The position numbers were made by a program, and so were the translations under genes. From contig JACVTC010000004.1 in the NCBI GenBank assembly GCA_016946835.1, forward strand, positions 180,001 to 244,000: a DNA stretch of 64,000 nt, in the 5' to 3' direction. Each line of letters begins with the position of its first letter. Position 1 is the stretch's first letter. The notes under the pieces were generated by a model. That model searched no databases and had not been told where the DNA came from. It was given only the letters and a program-made list of their open reading frames with translations. The stretch comes from Neocallimastix lanati (nom. inval.) (Eukaryota > Neocallimastigomycota > Neocallimastigomycetes > Neocallimastigales > Neocallimastigaceae). Positions 46,523 through 57,300 of this stretch are shown here, piece by piece.

Positions 46523-46613
46523 ACCTTCGAGGCTAAACTTTATATTATAAAAAAAAGATAAAAAAAAGTATATTAATTTTACCCTTTTTTCTTATTTTGT
46601 TATTATTATAATA

Positions 46614-46740
46614 TTATTTTATTTTATTTTATTTTATTATTATTTTATTTTATATTATTTATTTTATTTTATTTAATTTTATTTTATTTTATTTTATTTT
46701 ATTATTTTATTATTTTATTATTATTTTATTTTATTTTACT
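46614..46740 (+). repeat. Pentanucleotide array (TTTTA)n with variants
   Basis: About 125 bp of TTTTA mixed with TTA and TTTAA variants. Confidence 0.9.
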
Positions 46741-47217
46741 TTTATAAATATTAAATAACTATTAAATAACATATATATATAACAATAAATATAATTTCTT
46801 TTAGGTTATATATATATATTTAATTTATAATTTTTTTTAATTTTATTTTTAAATTTTAATTGTAATAGATAGTATTAAAAAAAAAAATTGTTTAAAGAAA
46901 AATAAAAGATAGTGTGTAAAGAGTAAAAAAAAAAAAAAAAAAAAAGGTAAAGCATGCTATTTATAGAAGCAATGAATTATATAGTGCAATATGATAAATA
47001 TTTTTAATGATTCAGTAAAAATAAATCATGAATCATTTTAAATTTTTAGAAAAATAGGACTTTCAATATTATACAGAAATAAATGAAAAAATACAGAAAA
47101 TTCAATTTTAAAATAAAAAAATAATAATAATAATAATAATAATATATTTAAAGATAAAATTTTTTATATTTTGTAAAAAATAATAATTAATTAATTAATT
47201 AATTAATTAATCTTTTA

Positions 47218-47254
<37 letters not shown>

Positions 47255-47836
47255 GTTCAAAGCCGTTATTAAAACTGTGCATTAAATTTAAATATTTAAA
47301 CTTTATCATAAATATATATATATAGCTTTAAAAAAAAAAATAAAAAAAAAAAATATATTTGTCATCAGTAAAAATTTAAATTTATTCTACATAAATTAAA
47401 ATAAAAATTTAAAATTATTAAAAAATGAATGATTAACTGATATCAATTTAAAATAAAATAAAATAAAAAAAAATAAAAATAAAAATAAAAATAAAAATAA
47501 AAATAAAAAAAAAACTATTAATCTAAAATGAAATTAATGATTCAATACTAAAAAAAAATTATATATATTTTATGGAATGTTTTAATGCATTGTAAAAAAA
47601 AAAAAAAAAATAAAAAAAATAAAAAAATAAAAAATAAAAAATATATAATATATTAAATAAACTCATCAAATTTTTATTATAATTTTGATGATTATAATTT
47701 TTTTAATTATAATTATATTTTTTTTTTTCTTAGTGTATCTTTAAATATGTGTCTTTTGAGTATTTTATTATTTTTATAAAATATCTTTAAATATTACATT
47801 TTACATAAAAACTAATTTGATCAATGAAAAATGATT

Positions 47837-47886
<50 letters not shown>

Positions 47887-48394
47887 TAGGTTTCTAAATT
47901 TGATCTGGTATATAATTAAAGTAATAATAATTAAAAAAAAAATTAAAAAAAAAAAATTTTTTTTTTCCTTCTATAATCATTCAAATATTAAGTATGATTA
48001 TTATATATGAAAATAGTATCTATATATAAATATATATATTTTTTTTTTTACATTAAAAATACTAATTGCTCATTTTTAATATAATAATTAATTAATTAAA
48101 AATAATCTTTCTTCAGATGTATATTTATTATATTAATTTTACATATATGGTAATAAAATTTTATTATTTTAAGAAATTTTAATATTATTATTTTCCTTAT
48201 TTTTTTTTTAAAAAAAAAAAAATAATAATATTAATAAAATAAAATATAAATTTACGAATTACAGAATATAAAGATTAATATTGAATATATTTAGTTCATA
48301 AAAATCACAAATTTGAAAATAATATTTTTGTATTTTATATATTCTGTATATAATAAATTAATCGTATAATTGTTAGAAGTCAAGAATTTGGGAT

Positions 48395-49490
48395 TTATAA
48401 CTATGTCAAACATTATTAATATATTTTATAATAGGGTTACTACTAATACTTAATAATTATTATAAAACATAGAAACATAGTCCTGCACATAATGGGTACC
48501 CATCTCCCAATATGGCCATACATTTATTAATTAACTGTAAGGTGATGAGTTATTAGCATACTGTAACAGCTTCGCCGCTCTCAATCGTCGTTACACACTG
48601 CCCGGAGATGCATTCCTAACGTTCCTACATATATCTCCATTTGACCACGAGCATCAGAACAGAATCATTAACTCTTCCCTAGTGGTTGTAATCATTGGCG
48701 ATTGGAAACTTTACAATCATCAAGGTCTATGCTTCAATTCAAAGCGTAGTATCAGGGTTGGGTGAAATAATCATTTGAGGGAAAGCCTTATGAATAATTA
48801 TTCTAAACTAAATTCGTTTATACTATTACAATGTGGCTTGTGCATTATTTATATTGCAATATGTTTCAAAACATTTTTGAAGCTTATTTTTTTTTTTCAT
48901 ACATTTCACATATATATTCAAGCATTCCCTCTTAAGCCTAGTTACGTTATAATGAATAAATTGGTTTACCGGTGAATAGGTGTATATAAAATTATCCTAT
49001 TTTATGAAAGTAACTTGATCATCATTTTTAAATTATTGGCTATTTTTATTCTACATTAACTTTTTTAATTTTTACATGAATACAATTAATTTTTTACATT
49101 ATATTAATTCATTAATTGCTGAAATAATTTTTTTTTAAATATATTTATCATCTATGAATTTCCCTTTAAAACTAAGGATTTTAATACTACTACACTATTA
49201 ATAGAGGATGTATCCAAGACATCTCATCTAATATATGGTTTATAATATATACCATCCATATAATGGAAACCTTTCCTTTCTCTTGAAGGGTGATATTTAT
49301 GCATTTATACCATCTTAATTTGTTGTGAATACCTCTTATTATATTGGGTTTTACATCACTTTTAATGATAATTCGTATTGAAGATTAGCGCTAACTTCAT
49401 TATGTATATTTGCTTTGTAGTTTATAGGGATTATTGTTAAAATAAACTGTTAATTATAAATCAGTGGACTTGATAAATCATAATCATGGG
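48395..49490. other. Higher-complexity, GC-elevated island of unknown origin
   Basis: Roughly 1.1 kb with few homopolymers, unlike all surrounding spacer. The most GC-rich part (about 48541-48765) is open in one plus-strand frame for about 75 codons (GDELLAYCNSFAALNRRYTL ... LVVVIIGDWKLYNHQGLCFN), using CTC, CTG, CCC and GCC codons that are rare in local genes. It ends in TGA and has no convincing start. I do not recognise the peptide, and an open stretch of this length can occur by chance at this GC content. It could be a transposable-element fragment, a decayed gene or transferred DNA. No terminal repeats found by eye. Confidence 0.4.
48541..48768 (+). pseudogene. Possible coding fragment inside the GC-elevated island (unidentified)
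   Basis: Open frame from the codon after TAA (48538-48540) to TGA at about 48766-48768. No start codon, no recognised domain and codon use unlike the neighbours. Recorded as a possible relic only; non-coding is equally likely. Confidence 0.2.
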
Positions 49491-50113
49491 ACATTAAAAT
49501 GGATTAAATTTATATATATAATTAATTATATTATTCTAATCATTTAAACTTATTAGTAAATAATGTAAAAATGGTTTTATAATTTATTACGATTCAGTAT
49601 TTCAGTTTAATTTCTTCTTGAAGACTAGTTTTTGTTAGTTTTATTTATTTAGGCTATTTTTATATTCATTTCCAAAATATATATGATTTTTTTTTTTTTT
49701 TTTTTTAAAAAAAAATAATCAGTATAAAGAAATTAGTTAAGTAACTTTTCCTTTAATAGTTTATATTTTTCATTTTCAATTGCAGATTCCCCCCCCCAAA
49801 AAAAAAAAATTCTAAATTTCTAAAAGGATTTTATATATATGTTAATTTTCTCATGATTAAAATAGTAATGATAGACGTTTAATAATTATAATATATTTTG
49901 AATACTTTGCAATCAATTAGTATAGTCTATAGATGCTAATAAATGTTAGCCACTTTAGAAAGGCTAACTATTGATTATTATCAGAATTTCAGAAAATTAT
50001 AATTAGTTCACCTGATATAGATTAAGAAATAATATCTGGTTCTATTCTAATTTATACTTGTTAAATATGCAAATTCCTTAAAATTCATCTTTCAGTTATT
50101 CTTTATTTATTTC

Positions 50114-50155
<42 letters not shown>

Positions 50156-50436
50156 TTCAATGTTTTGTAAAATCATAAATAAATTAACTTTCAAATCATC
50201 CATTTTATTATAATTTTTTTTTTTTTAAACTAGGAAAAGAATACAATTCCAGTGTTTTATTATTAAATAGATTAATATATTTTTCTGAATTAATTTTTAT
50301 GAATTACATTTAAATAAAAAAAAATATATTATATAATTTAAAGATTTTTTTTTTCTTTTTTTTTTAGACTTAGAGAAAAACTTTATTTAATTTATATTAA
50401 TAATAAATAATAATTTAAAACCTCTTTAATAATTCT
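49491..50436. other. Spacer between the island and the LINE remnant
   Basis: AT-rich, with a C9 run at 49789-49797 and a small hairpin (49945-49968). No gene was seen. Confidence 0.55.
49945..49968. other. Hairpin GTTAGCC / GGCTAAC
   Basis: A 7-bp perfect stem with three G-C pairs and a 10-base loop (ACTTTAGAAA), in sequence where G and C are rare. Function unknown. Confidence 0.5.
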
Positions 50437-50699
50437 TTTTTTTTTTTTGAGTTTTTAGAGCTTCTGCTCTTATTTGAGCCAAAGAGAGGAGCATAATATA
50501 AAAGAAGACTAAGAATAAACGAAAATTAAAAAACATATTTCTTCAAATGGGAGAGGAATGGGAATTATTAATAAGAAAAAATTTAATCAAAGTACGAAAT
50601 TTTAACTTGACAATTTAAAATTACTATTTAATTTAGATTGTATAAGGTTTCAATGATAAAGATTCATCAAAAGGAATACCAAGATAGGTATAGTTGTCA

Positions 50700-51189
50700 T
50701 AAAAATAATATATGCAGAAATACAGCAATGTTTTGCAAAACCTAGCTAGTTGATCATCATATGTTTTTGATCGTTCAACTGGTCAAAAACATGCTCAGAA
50801 TTCTAAAAACTAGATAGGTTTGCAATCACTAAAAACACTATCATTTATATATAATCATCATAGTTTTGAACTTCATGAATTCTGAATTTGTATTAATTAA
50901 TTGAACAACATCCCAGTTTTGACATTCATTAAACTTCAAAAACTAATTATCATTCATAGTATTTCATAGCTGTTTTGATCATTGAATTAATTAGGCCTAA
51001 AAAATATTAATTAAATATACTGGTTTTTATGATTTATTTTATCAAAAACTATGCTATGACATCTATTGATTTAGCCTTCAAAATTTAGATATATATCAAC
51101 AATATAGGTTTTTTTTTTTTTTTTTAACAAAATATATGCAAAAATGCTATGATTTTAAAACCCAGAAAACACTTGTTTTTTTATTTTAT

Positions 51190-51224
<35 letters not shown>

Positions 51225-52085
51225 AATTGTTTGGTTACTACTACATTTGCTCACTCCCGACTAATCTCGGCAAATCTACGCAGCTCCACTGCGTTCCGTG
51301 CTCTATTTTCTCACTTGTCTCCGTGAGCAGCATTGCGTAACGGATTTTCTGGGGTTTTTGGAGTTTATTTGCATATAGTTTTTGCATAGATTTTGTATAA
51401 AAAAACCATACCATTTTGACACTTATTGATATAGGCTTCAAAAAATATTGAATTATCAACACAAAGTTTTGAACATATATTTGTCATAAAAACCTGTATG
51501 TTTATTTTAATAATTGAAGCCTATATCAAATATGGTCAAAACAGCGATGATTATATATAAATGATATAGTTTTGAAAGTTCAATAAACAACCATAAAACC
51601 TGGTTAATTAATTAATTGAAAAACAGCAGTTATGACTATAGATATATGAAGTACATAGTTTTGAGGTTAAATATTAGCAATATATGCAGTCATTGTTGTT
51701 ATTAAAAGTTCAGAAATGATGATGATGTTGATGAATATATATGCATATATTGCTAATATACAAGTGTATTTGGGTGATGATTATGCTAAAACTACGCATA
51801 TATTTTTTTTTTTTATTTTTATTTTTATTTTTATTTTTATTTTTATTTTTATGTTATTTTTTATTTTTATTTTTTATTTTATTTTATTTTTATTTTTTTT
51901 TATTTTTGATGAAAATGGTATGGTTTTTAGCATAGTTTTAGCATCAAACACCTATGTTGTTCATCTATTAATATGGGCTTCAAAATAAAGACATATTGTT
52001 ATTTGTATGTCAAATATATGCATTTTATGTTCAAAAACATGGTCATTTTGCAGCAATGTTTATATATATTAGCAATGTGTGTAGT
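50700..52085. mobile_element. 1.4 kb repeat-mosaic insertion inside the LINE
   Basis: The LINE reading is interrupted between LPKTT and YTYLGIPF. The inserted DNA is not LINE-like. It holds degenerate copies of a ~40-bp motif (consensus TGACATCTATTGATATAGGC then TTCAAAA) at about 51056, 51417 and 51960, and inverted at 51506-51540. A TAGTTTTGAA motif recurs at 50871, 51466, 51568 and 51657. A 20-bp ATCATTTATATATAATCATC is present at about 50840 and inverted at about 51547. A GC-rich hairpin region lies near the centre. No ORF of interest. Boundaries are set by loss of LINE similarity and are good to about 15 bp. Confidence 0.6.
51236..51360. other. GC-rich core with nested inverted repeats
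   Basis: About 125 bp near 50% GC in an otherwise AT-rich element. TGCTCAC (51248-51254) pairs with GTGAGCA (51323-51329). Inside that, ACGCAG (51278-51283) pairs with CTGCGT (51289-51294) across a 5-base loop. The overlapping minus-strand ORF looks incidental. A structured RNA or a DNA hairpin is possible. Confidence 0.55.
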
Positions 52086-53529
52086 TTTAGGTAATTTGTT
52101 ACTACCAATAAAGAAAGATGGATCTTCATAGTTTATCGGTTTAACAAAGTTAATCGGTTTTACAACAAGGGTAGCACACGTATTAATTCCAAAAGTCATT
52201 TCATTTTTAATAGCCCATTCATGAACTTTATTCAAAATTTTCTAAAGAGCTTGTTTCGATGGAGCAACTAAAACAATATCATCCTCAAAAAGTCCACCAC
52301 AACAATATTGAGAATCTAAATATTTACACCATACTTATCACAATTATCCAGTATATCATTAATGGACAAATTGAATAAAATAGGAGATAGAGGGCAATCC
52401 TTGTCTAACACCATGATTAATCGAAAATTCTTCTAAGAGATTACCATTAAAAAAAATAGCACGAGCTTTAGAGGATAGATAAAGATTCTTTAAAAACAGA
52501 TAACATTTTTATCTCTAATTCCTAAGTTATATCATTTATTTGGTCAAAATATTATTAAAGATAGGTACTGAAATCATAGGCTTTTTTTTTTTTTTAAGAT
52601 CGATAAAAAAGCAAGATAAGTAAAATTTTCCTTGAAATTTTCTTCTTTGACATATCTCTCTAATTGAAATGTATAAACTTATGCATTCTTCTTTATTTCT
52701 AAATCCGAATTGTTCAAATTGTTCAGGTCTAACAAATTTATGTTCAGGGGCATATTTAGCAATTCTATTAGAAATAATCTTTGAAATAATTTTTAAGCCA
52801 ACATTAATAAGAGAAATACCACGATAATTATTACAATCCGAAAGATCTCCTTTTTTTTTTTTTTTTTTTGGAATTGATATTATAGAAGCCGAATTCCACT
52901 CTTCAGGGAAATCACCATCCCAGATTTTGTTAAATAATGAAAGTAAACATTTAGCACACTTAGAGTAGTGATCATCTGAAGAATCATCTTGATTATCGGA
53001 TAAATCAGATTTACTAAAGAAGGCTTTAAAAAAATTCAATCAGAATACCATCGGGTCCAGGAGCTTTATTATTTTTCATTTCAAGCACAGTGTTTTGAAT
53101 TTCTTCCATAGTAATAGAATCATTAATATCCCAAGTAAGATTATTATTAGGATTAGTTCCAAATAAACTTACCGGGTATTCATTATCCAAACTGTGTTGA
53201 GTAACGTCAGAAGCTAGTTCACTGTAATGTTTAACAAATCGATTTAATTGATCCGAATGAGAAAATAAAAAGTTAACCCTGCTTTTCCTTTAAAACGCTT
53301 AACGAAATAGAATTAGAGTACATAGGACGAGATAGCTTCTTTAATTTTAATCAAGCACTCCTAGCATTTTTATTACGAAAATCATTACAAGCAGATTCTA
53401 TTGACTGATGAAATTGTTTTGATTTAATAGAAAACTTAATTGACCTGACTTTAACCACATATATTTTTATATTCACGAAGCAAATTTAAAAATTCATCAA
53501 GGTTTTCAAAATTAGGACCTAAAGAAAAA

Positions 53530-53640
53530 TTTACAAACAAGAGTAAGCACACACACTTTATTAATTTTCCAAAAAGTCATTTCATTTTTTTTTTTTTTTT
53601 TAACAGCCCATGCATGAACCTTAAATTTTTTTAAAACAGA
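53530..53640 (-). mobile_element. Second LINE fragment duplicating the post-FADD block
   Basis: Minus-strand reading gives KVHAWAV, an A17 run, then NEMTF and INK. This is the same block as KVHEWAIKNEMTFGIN at 52230-52180, yet it lies upstream of the RT entry region. It is therefore a separate, misplaced fragment of a related copy joined to the 5' side of the main remnant. Confidence 0.7.
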
Positions 53641-53680
53641 TTAAAAATATTTTTTTTATTTATAATCATATAAATCCATA

Positions 53681-53711
<31 letters not shown>

Positions 53712-54009
53712 TTAAACGTTCAAATCCTCCACCTCCACAATTTTTTATATTTAAGAATCGTTTAAACGCTTTAAACTCTTATTCCTATCCATTTTTTAAA
53801 AAACACACCAAGCATAAATAAAGAATTCAAAACTTTTAAAAAATAAAAGAAAAAGAGAAAAAAGAGATTTTTTTTTGTTTCCTGTTTAATAATATATACT
53901 TTTTTCTTTTTATTTATTTATTTTTTCTTTTTAATTTTTTCTTTAAATTTTTCCTTTAAATTTTTCCTTTAAATTTTTTTTTTTTTTTTTTTTTTTTTTT
54001 ACATACATC

Positions 54010-54041
<32 letters not shown>

Positions 54042-54391
54042 CTTAATAGAAAAATATAATAAATAATAAAATAATAAAATAATAATAAAAGAAAATAAAT
54101 ATATAAAAAAAAAATTACTTTTTATCATGATATTTTTTTTAATATTGAGCATTGAGCATTGAACATTGAACATTGAACATTGAACATTTTATACATAATA
54201 TATATTATTATACATACTATTAAAATATTTTTTTTTTTATTATATTTTTTCTTTTTCTTTTTCTTTTTTTTTTTTTTTCTTATATATTTATAATAATATA
54301 TAAAATAAAATTAAAAAAAAAAAAAAAAAAAAACATATTATATAAAAAAAAATATATATATATATTTTTTAAGATTAAAACATATTTCTAA
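53641..54391. other. 3' flank of the kinase gene
   Basis: A/T runs and a short 7-bp array (CATTGAA/CATTGAG, 54143-54187). No gene was seen. Confidence 0.6.
54143..54187 (+). repeat. Short heptamer array (CATTGAA)n
   Basis: About six 7-bp units changing from GCATTGA to ACATTGA part-way. Confidence 0.9.
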
Positions 54392-57300
54392 TTAATAGAT
54401 ATAAAAAAATTTTGAATATAAATAATGAAATAAAAAACAAAAAAAAGCTATAAATTTTTCACTTAATAAAAAACTAATAAAAATATGATTAATTCTAAAA
54501 GTTAAGGGAAAAGGTTTTTTCTGTAACGAGTATATAAATAATATTAGAAAAGATAATTTTAATTTTCTTATTAAACATAAGAAGATCATTTCAACGATAC
54601 TTCGTGTATAATTATAATTTTTTGTTAAATTATGATTAATTAATTTAACTAAATTATAAAATAACGAAGGTTGTAACGATATTGATAACGATGATAATGA
54701 TAATGAATTTTCTTCATTGAAATTATCATCAGAATTCATTAATAAATTGTTATCATTTTCACTTCTCTTACTTGTATTACTACTACTACTACTTCTTTCG
54801 ATATCACTATTATTATTACTATTTAATGGTAATGGATAAGTATTATCAGTTTTAATTTTTTTAAGTTTAGTTTTAAAAAATACTAAAAAATAATATATAT
54901 CTATAATACTACTAAATATTCTTAATAAAATAGGTTGGATAGAATAATTCAATTGCTTATATTTTATTATAAAAAATGAATAATTGTTTGGTTTAAAACT
55001 CAACCTCCTCATCTCTGTTTTATTTAATAATGTCATCTCCTCAAAATTTACAAGTATAGAAGGCCTTGAAAAAAATGAATTTATTTTCCATGGATAAGAT
55101 CCTTGAACTATGAAGGGGTCTTCCTTTTTCACTTCAGATGAATAAGGCCATAAATGAAAAGCTTTAGCAAATATCAATGCTTTTTTCCTTATATTTAAAA
55201 AGGCATTATAATAATGATCACCATAATCATTAACTTTCCTTCTATCTTCAATTACTTTTCTATCTTCAATTTTTGGTAGATTTTCAATTTTATCTCGTTC
55301 AATAACTTTCGTAAGAAAACCTTTCTGTTTTTTCGATGCATCATTTTCAATTTTTTCTTCAGTTGTTTTCTCAAGCCTCCTATCTTTTTCGTTTTCTTCT
55401 GTAATTACATCTTGGACAACGATGTCATTACCACCCATTTCATTATTTTCAACTTTATCTTGTTCAACAACTTCCGTAAGATATATTTTATACTCTTTCG
55501 ATGATGCATTGCTTTTTGAATTTTCTTTACCTGTTTTTTCATGCCTCACATCACTTTGTTTTTCTGCTGTAATACCATCTTCTATTGCTTTACCTTCTTT
55601 TATTTCTTTACCTTCTTCTTTTCTTATTTTCTCTTCAACATTTTCTTCCTCCACTATTTCTTCCTCTATTCTTTTACATTTTTCTTCGTATGACTCCTTT
55701 GGTTCTTCTTCTTCCTGGATGGGACTTCCAATTAATTGTTTCTTATAAAAAGATGCAATTTTATTTGAAAATACTTCAGGGGAACTTGAACTACGATGAC
55801 CATTTTCTTGATCTTGATTCCTTGGAGTACTTCTTATTTTTAATTGAGAAACAACAACATCAGAAGGTATGGATCCTTCCGAAAATGAAATGTCATTTAA
55901 TAATTCATCATAACTATAATCTTCCCATGATTCTGGAACTTCATAATCTTTTTTATTTTTTATTAAACAGAGATCATCATCTTCCATATAAAAGGTTTCA
56001 TTTTCAATATCTCCTCTACAAAGAATATCAATATTGGGATTTCTTTCTTTTCTTTTTTCTTTTAAATTATTATTATAATTTCCAGATTCATCTTCAATAT
56101 CATCTAAATCTTGTTCTTCTTTTTCATCTTCTCCTTCGTCATCATCATCGTCATAACCATAATCATACTTTTTATTATGTTTACACTTTAATTCATGATC
56201 AAAATCAAATTCATAGTCATAGTCATAGTCATAATCATAATCGTAGTCATAATCATAATCGTAATCGTAGTCATAGTCATAATTAATCTCTTCTTCAGCT
56301 TCTTCACCTTCACCTTCTTCTTCACCAAAATCATCATCCTCTTCCTCACTACGAGAACAAAAACTGAAATGAGAAAGGGAGGAACGATTTAATAAATAGT
56401 ATTGATCATATGGACTATCATTAACATAAGTTTGATCTTGAAGAGTAAATTCATTAGAATTGATTTCATCACCATCATCATCATAAACTCTTCTTCCCAT
56501 ATTATCTTCATAATGTTTAATAAATTCTGGTGAATTATTGAATGTAGAAGAATTGGAAGAGGTACGATGAGGATTTGTGTAGGGAGAATCTTTCTTTGAA
56601 TTTGGATGAATTGGAATTGGATTTGAATGGATATCGGTCGGTGGAAGAGGATTATACTTAGATTCATCGTACATTTCATCAATATTTGAAATGGCTTCCT
56701 TTATTTGATCGAGTGTCCACCTTTGTTTTGAATCCGTCTTAAAAATATTTTTTAATATGGTATTCATTTGATCTGAAAGACCTAATTGTTGTTGGAGAAC
56801 ATCAGGATTTTTAGTACTGAATTCATAATAGACATTATCTTCTGGAGAGGCATAAGCCCATGGATTACGTTCAAAACGTATATTGACCAAGATAACGCCT
56901 AAGGCCCAAAGATCAGACTTTTCTGGACAATAACCTTTTGAGGTGGTATCCACACATTCTGGGGGTTCATATCTAACGGTACCACAATCATAATCTTTTG
57001 ACCAATCATCACTACAAGCTAAACCAAAATCAGCAATTTTAATTTCTCCTTCTTTGGTTATTAAAATATTTTCTGGTTTCAAATCTCTATGATAAATTTT
57101 TCTTTCATGTAAATATTGAACCGTATCAATGATAGTTTTAAATACTTCTTTGGTATATTGATCTCCAAAACCATGGTTATGTACAATGGCTTCAAATAAA
57201 TCACATTCACAATAATCTAAAACTAAAAATAAATGTTCATCCGTTTCAATAACTTTATATAAATTTACAATATTTGGATGATTTTCAAGACTTTGTAAAA

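Larger units (their letters stand above)
45414..48394. other. AT-rich spacer upstream of the pyrophosphatase gene
   Basis: Contains the pyrophosphatase promoter side, a 7-bp array, a pentamer array and homopolymers. The 81-98 aa ORFs at 45345-45660 overlap pyrophosphatase exon 1 and its leader and are not convincing genes. Confidence 0.6.
50437..53640 (-). mobile_element. Decayed LINE (non-LTR retrotransposon) with reverse transcriptase, interrupted
   Basis: An L1-like ORF2 read on the minus strand in several frames. From the 5' side: GPNFENLDEFLNLLREYKN (about 53520), a connector with SDQLNRFVKHYSELASDVTQ, then MKNNKAPGPDGI (about 53060), the RT entry block. Next come IWDGDFPEEWNSASIISIPK, GDLSDCNNYRGISLINVGLK, RPEQFEQFGFRNKEECISLY and FIDLKK (first catalytic Asp block, about 52600). 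Then follow a frameshifted GVRQG block, LFEDDIVLVAP (the FADD box with Glu for Ala, about 52280), WAIKNEMTFGIN (about 52210) and LPKTT (about 52100). After the 1.4 kb insertion come YTYLGIPFDESLSLKP (about 50690) and FGSNKSRSSKT-like remains (about 50470). In-frame stops, frameshifts and A-run expansions (IPKKKKKKGDL) show it is dead. No endonuclease domain was seen. Confidence 0.88.

Noticed and set aside
47250-47285. GGTTCAAAGCC, like a tRNA B box
   Set aside because: Preceded by a T-run of over 30 and no tRNA stem can be formed.
48775-48975. 66-aa plus-strand ORF in the GC-elevated island
   Set aside because: AT-type codons, no domain, and it is out of frame with the better open stretch upstream.
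51241-51462. 73-aa minus-strand ORF over the GC-rich hairpin region
   Set aside because: No recognisable motif; two stops flank it and the inverted repeats explain the sequence better.
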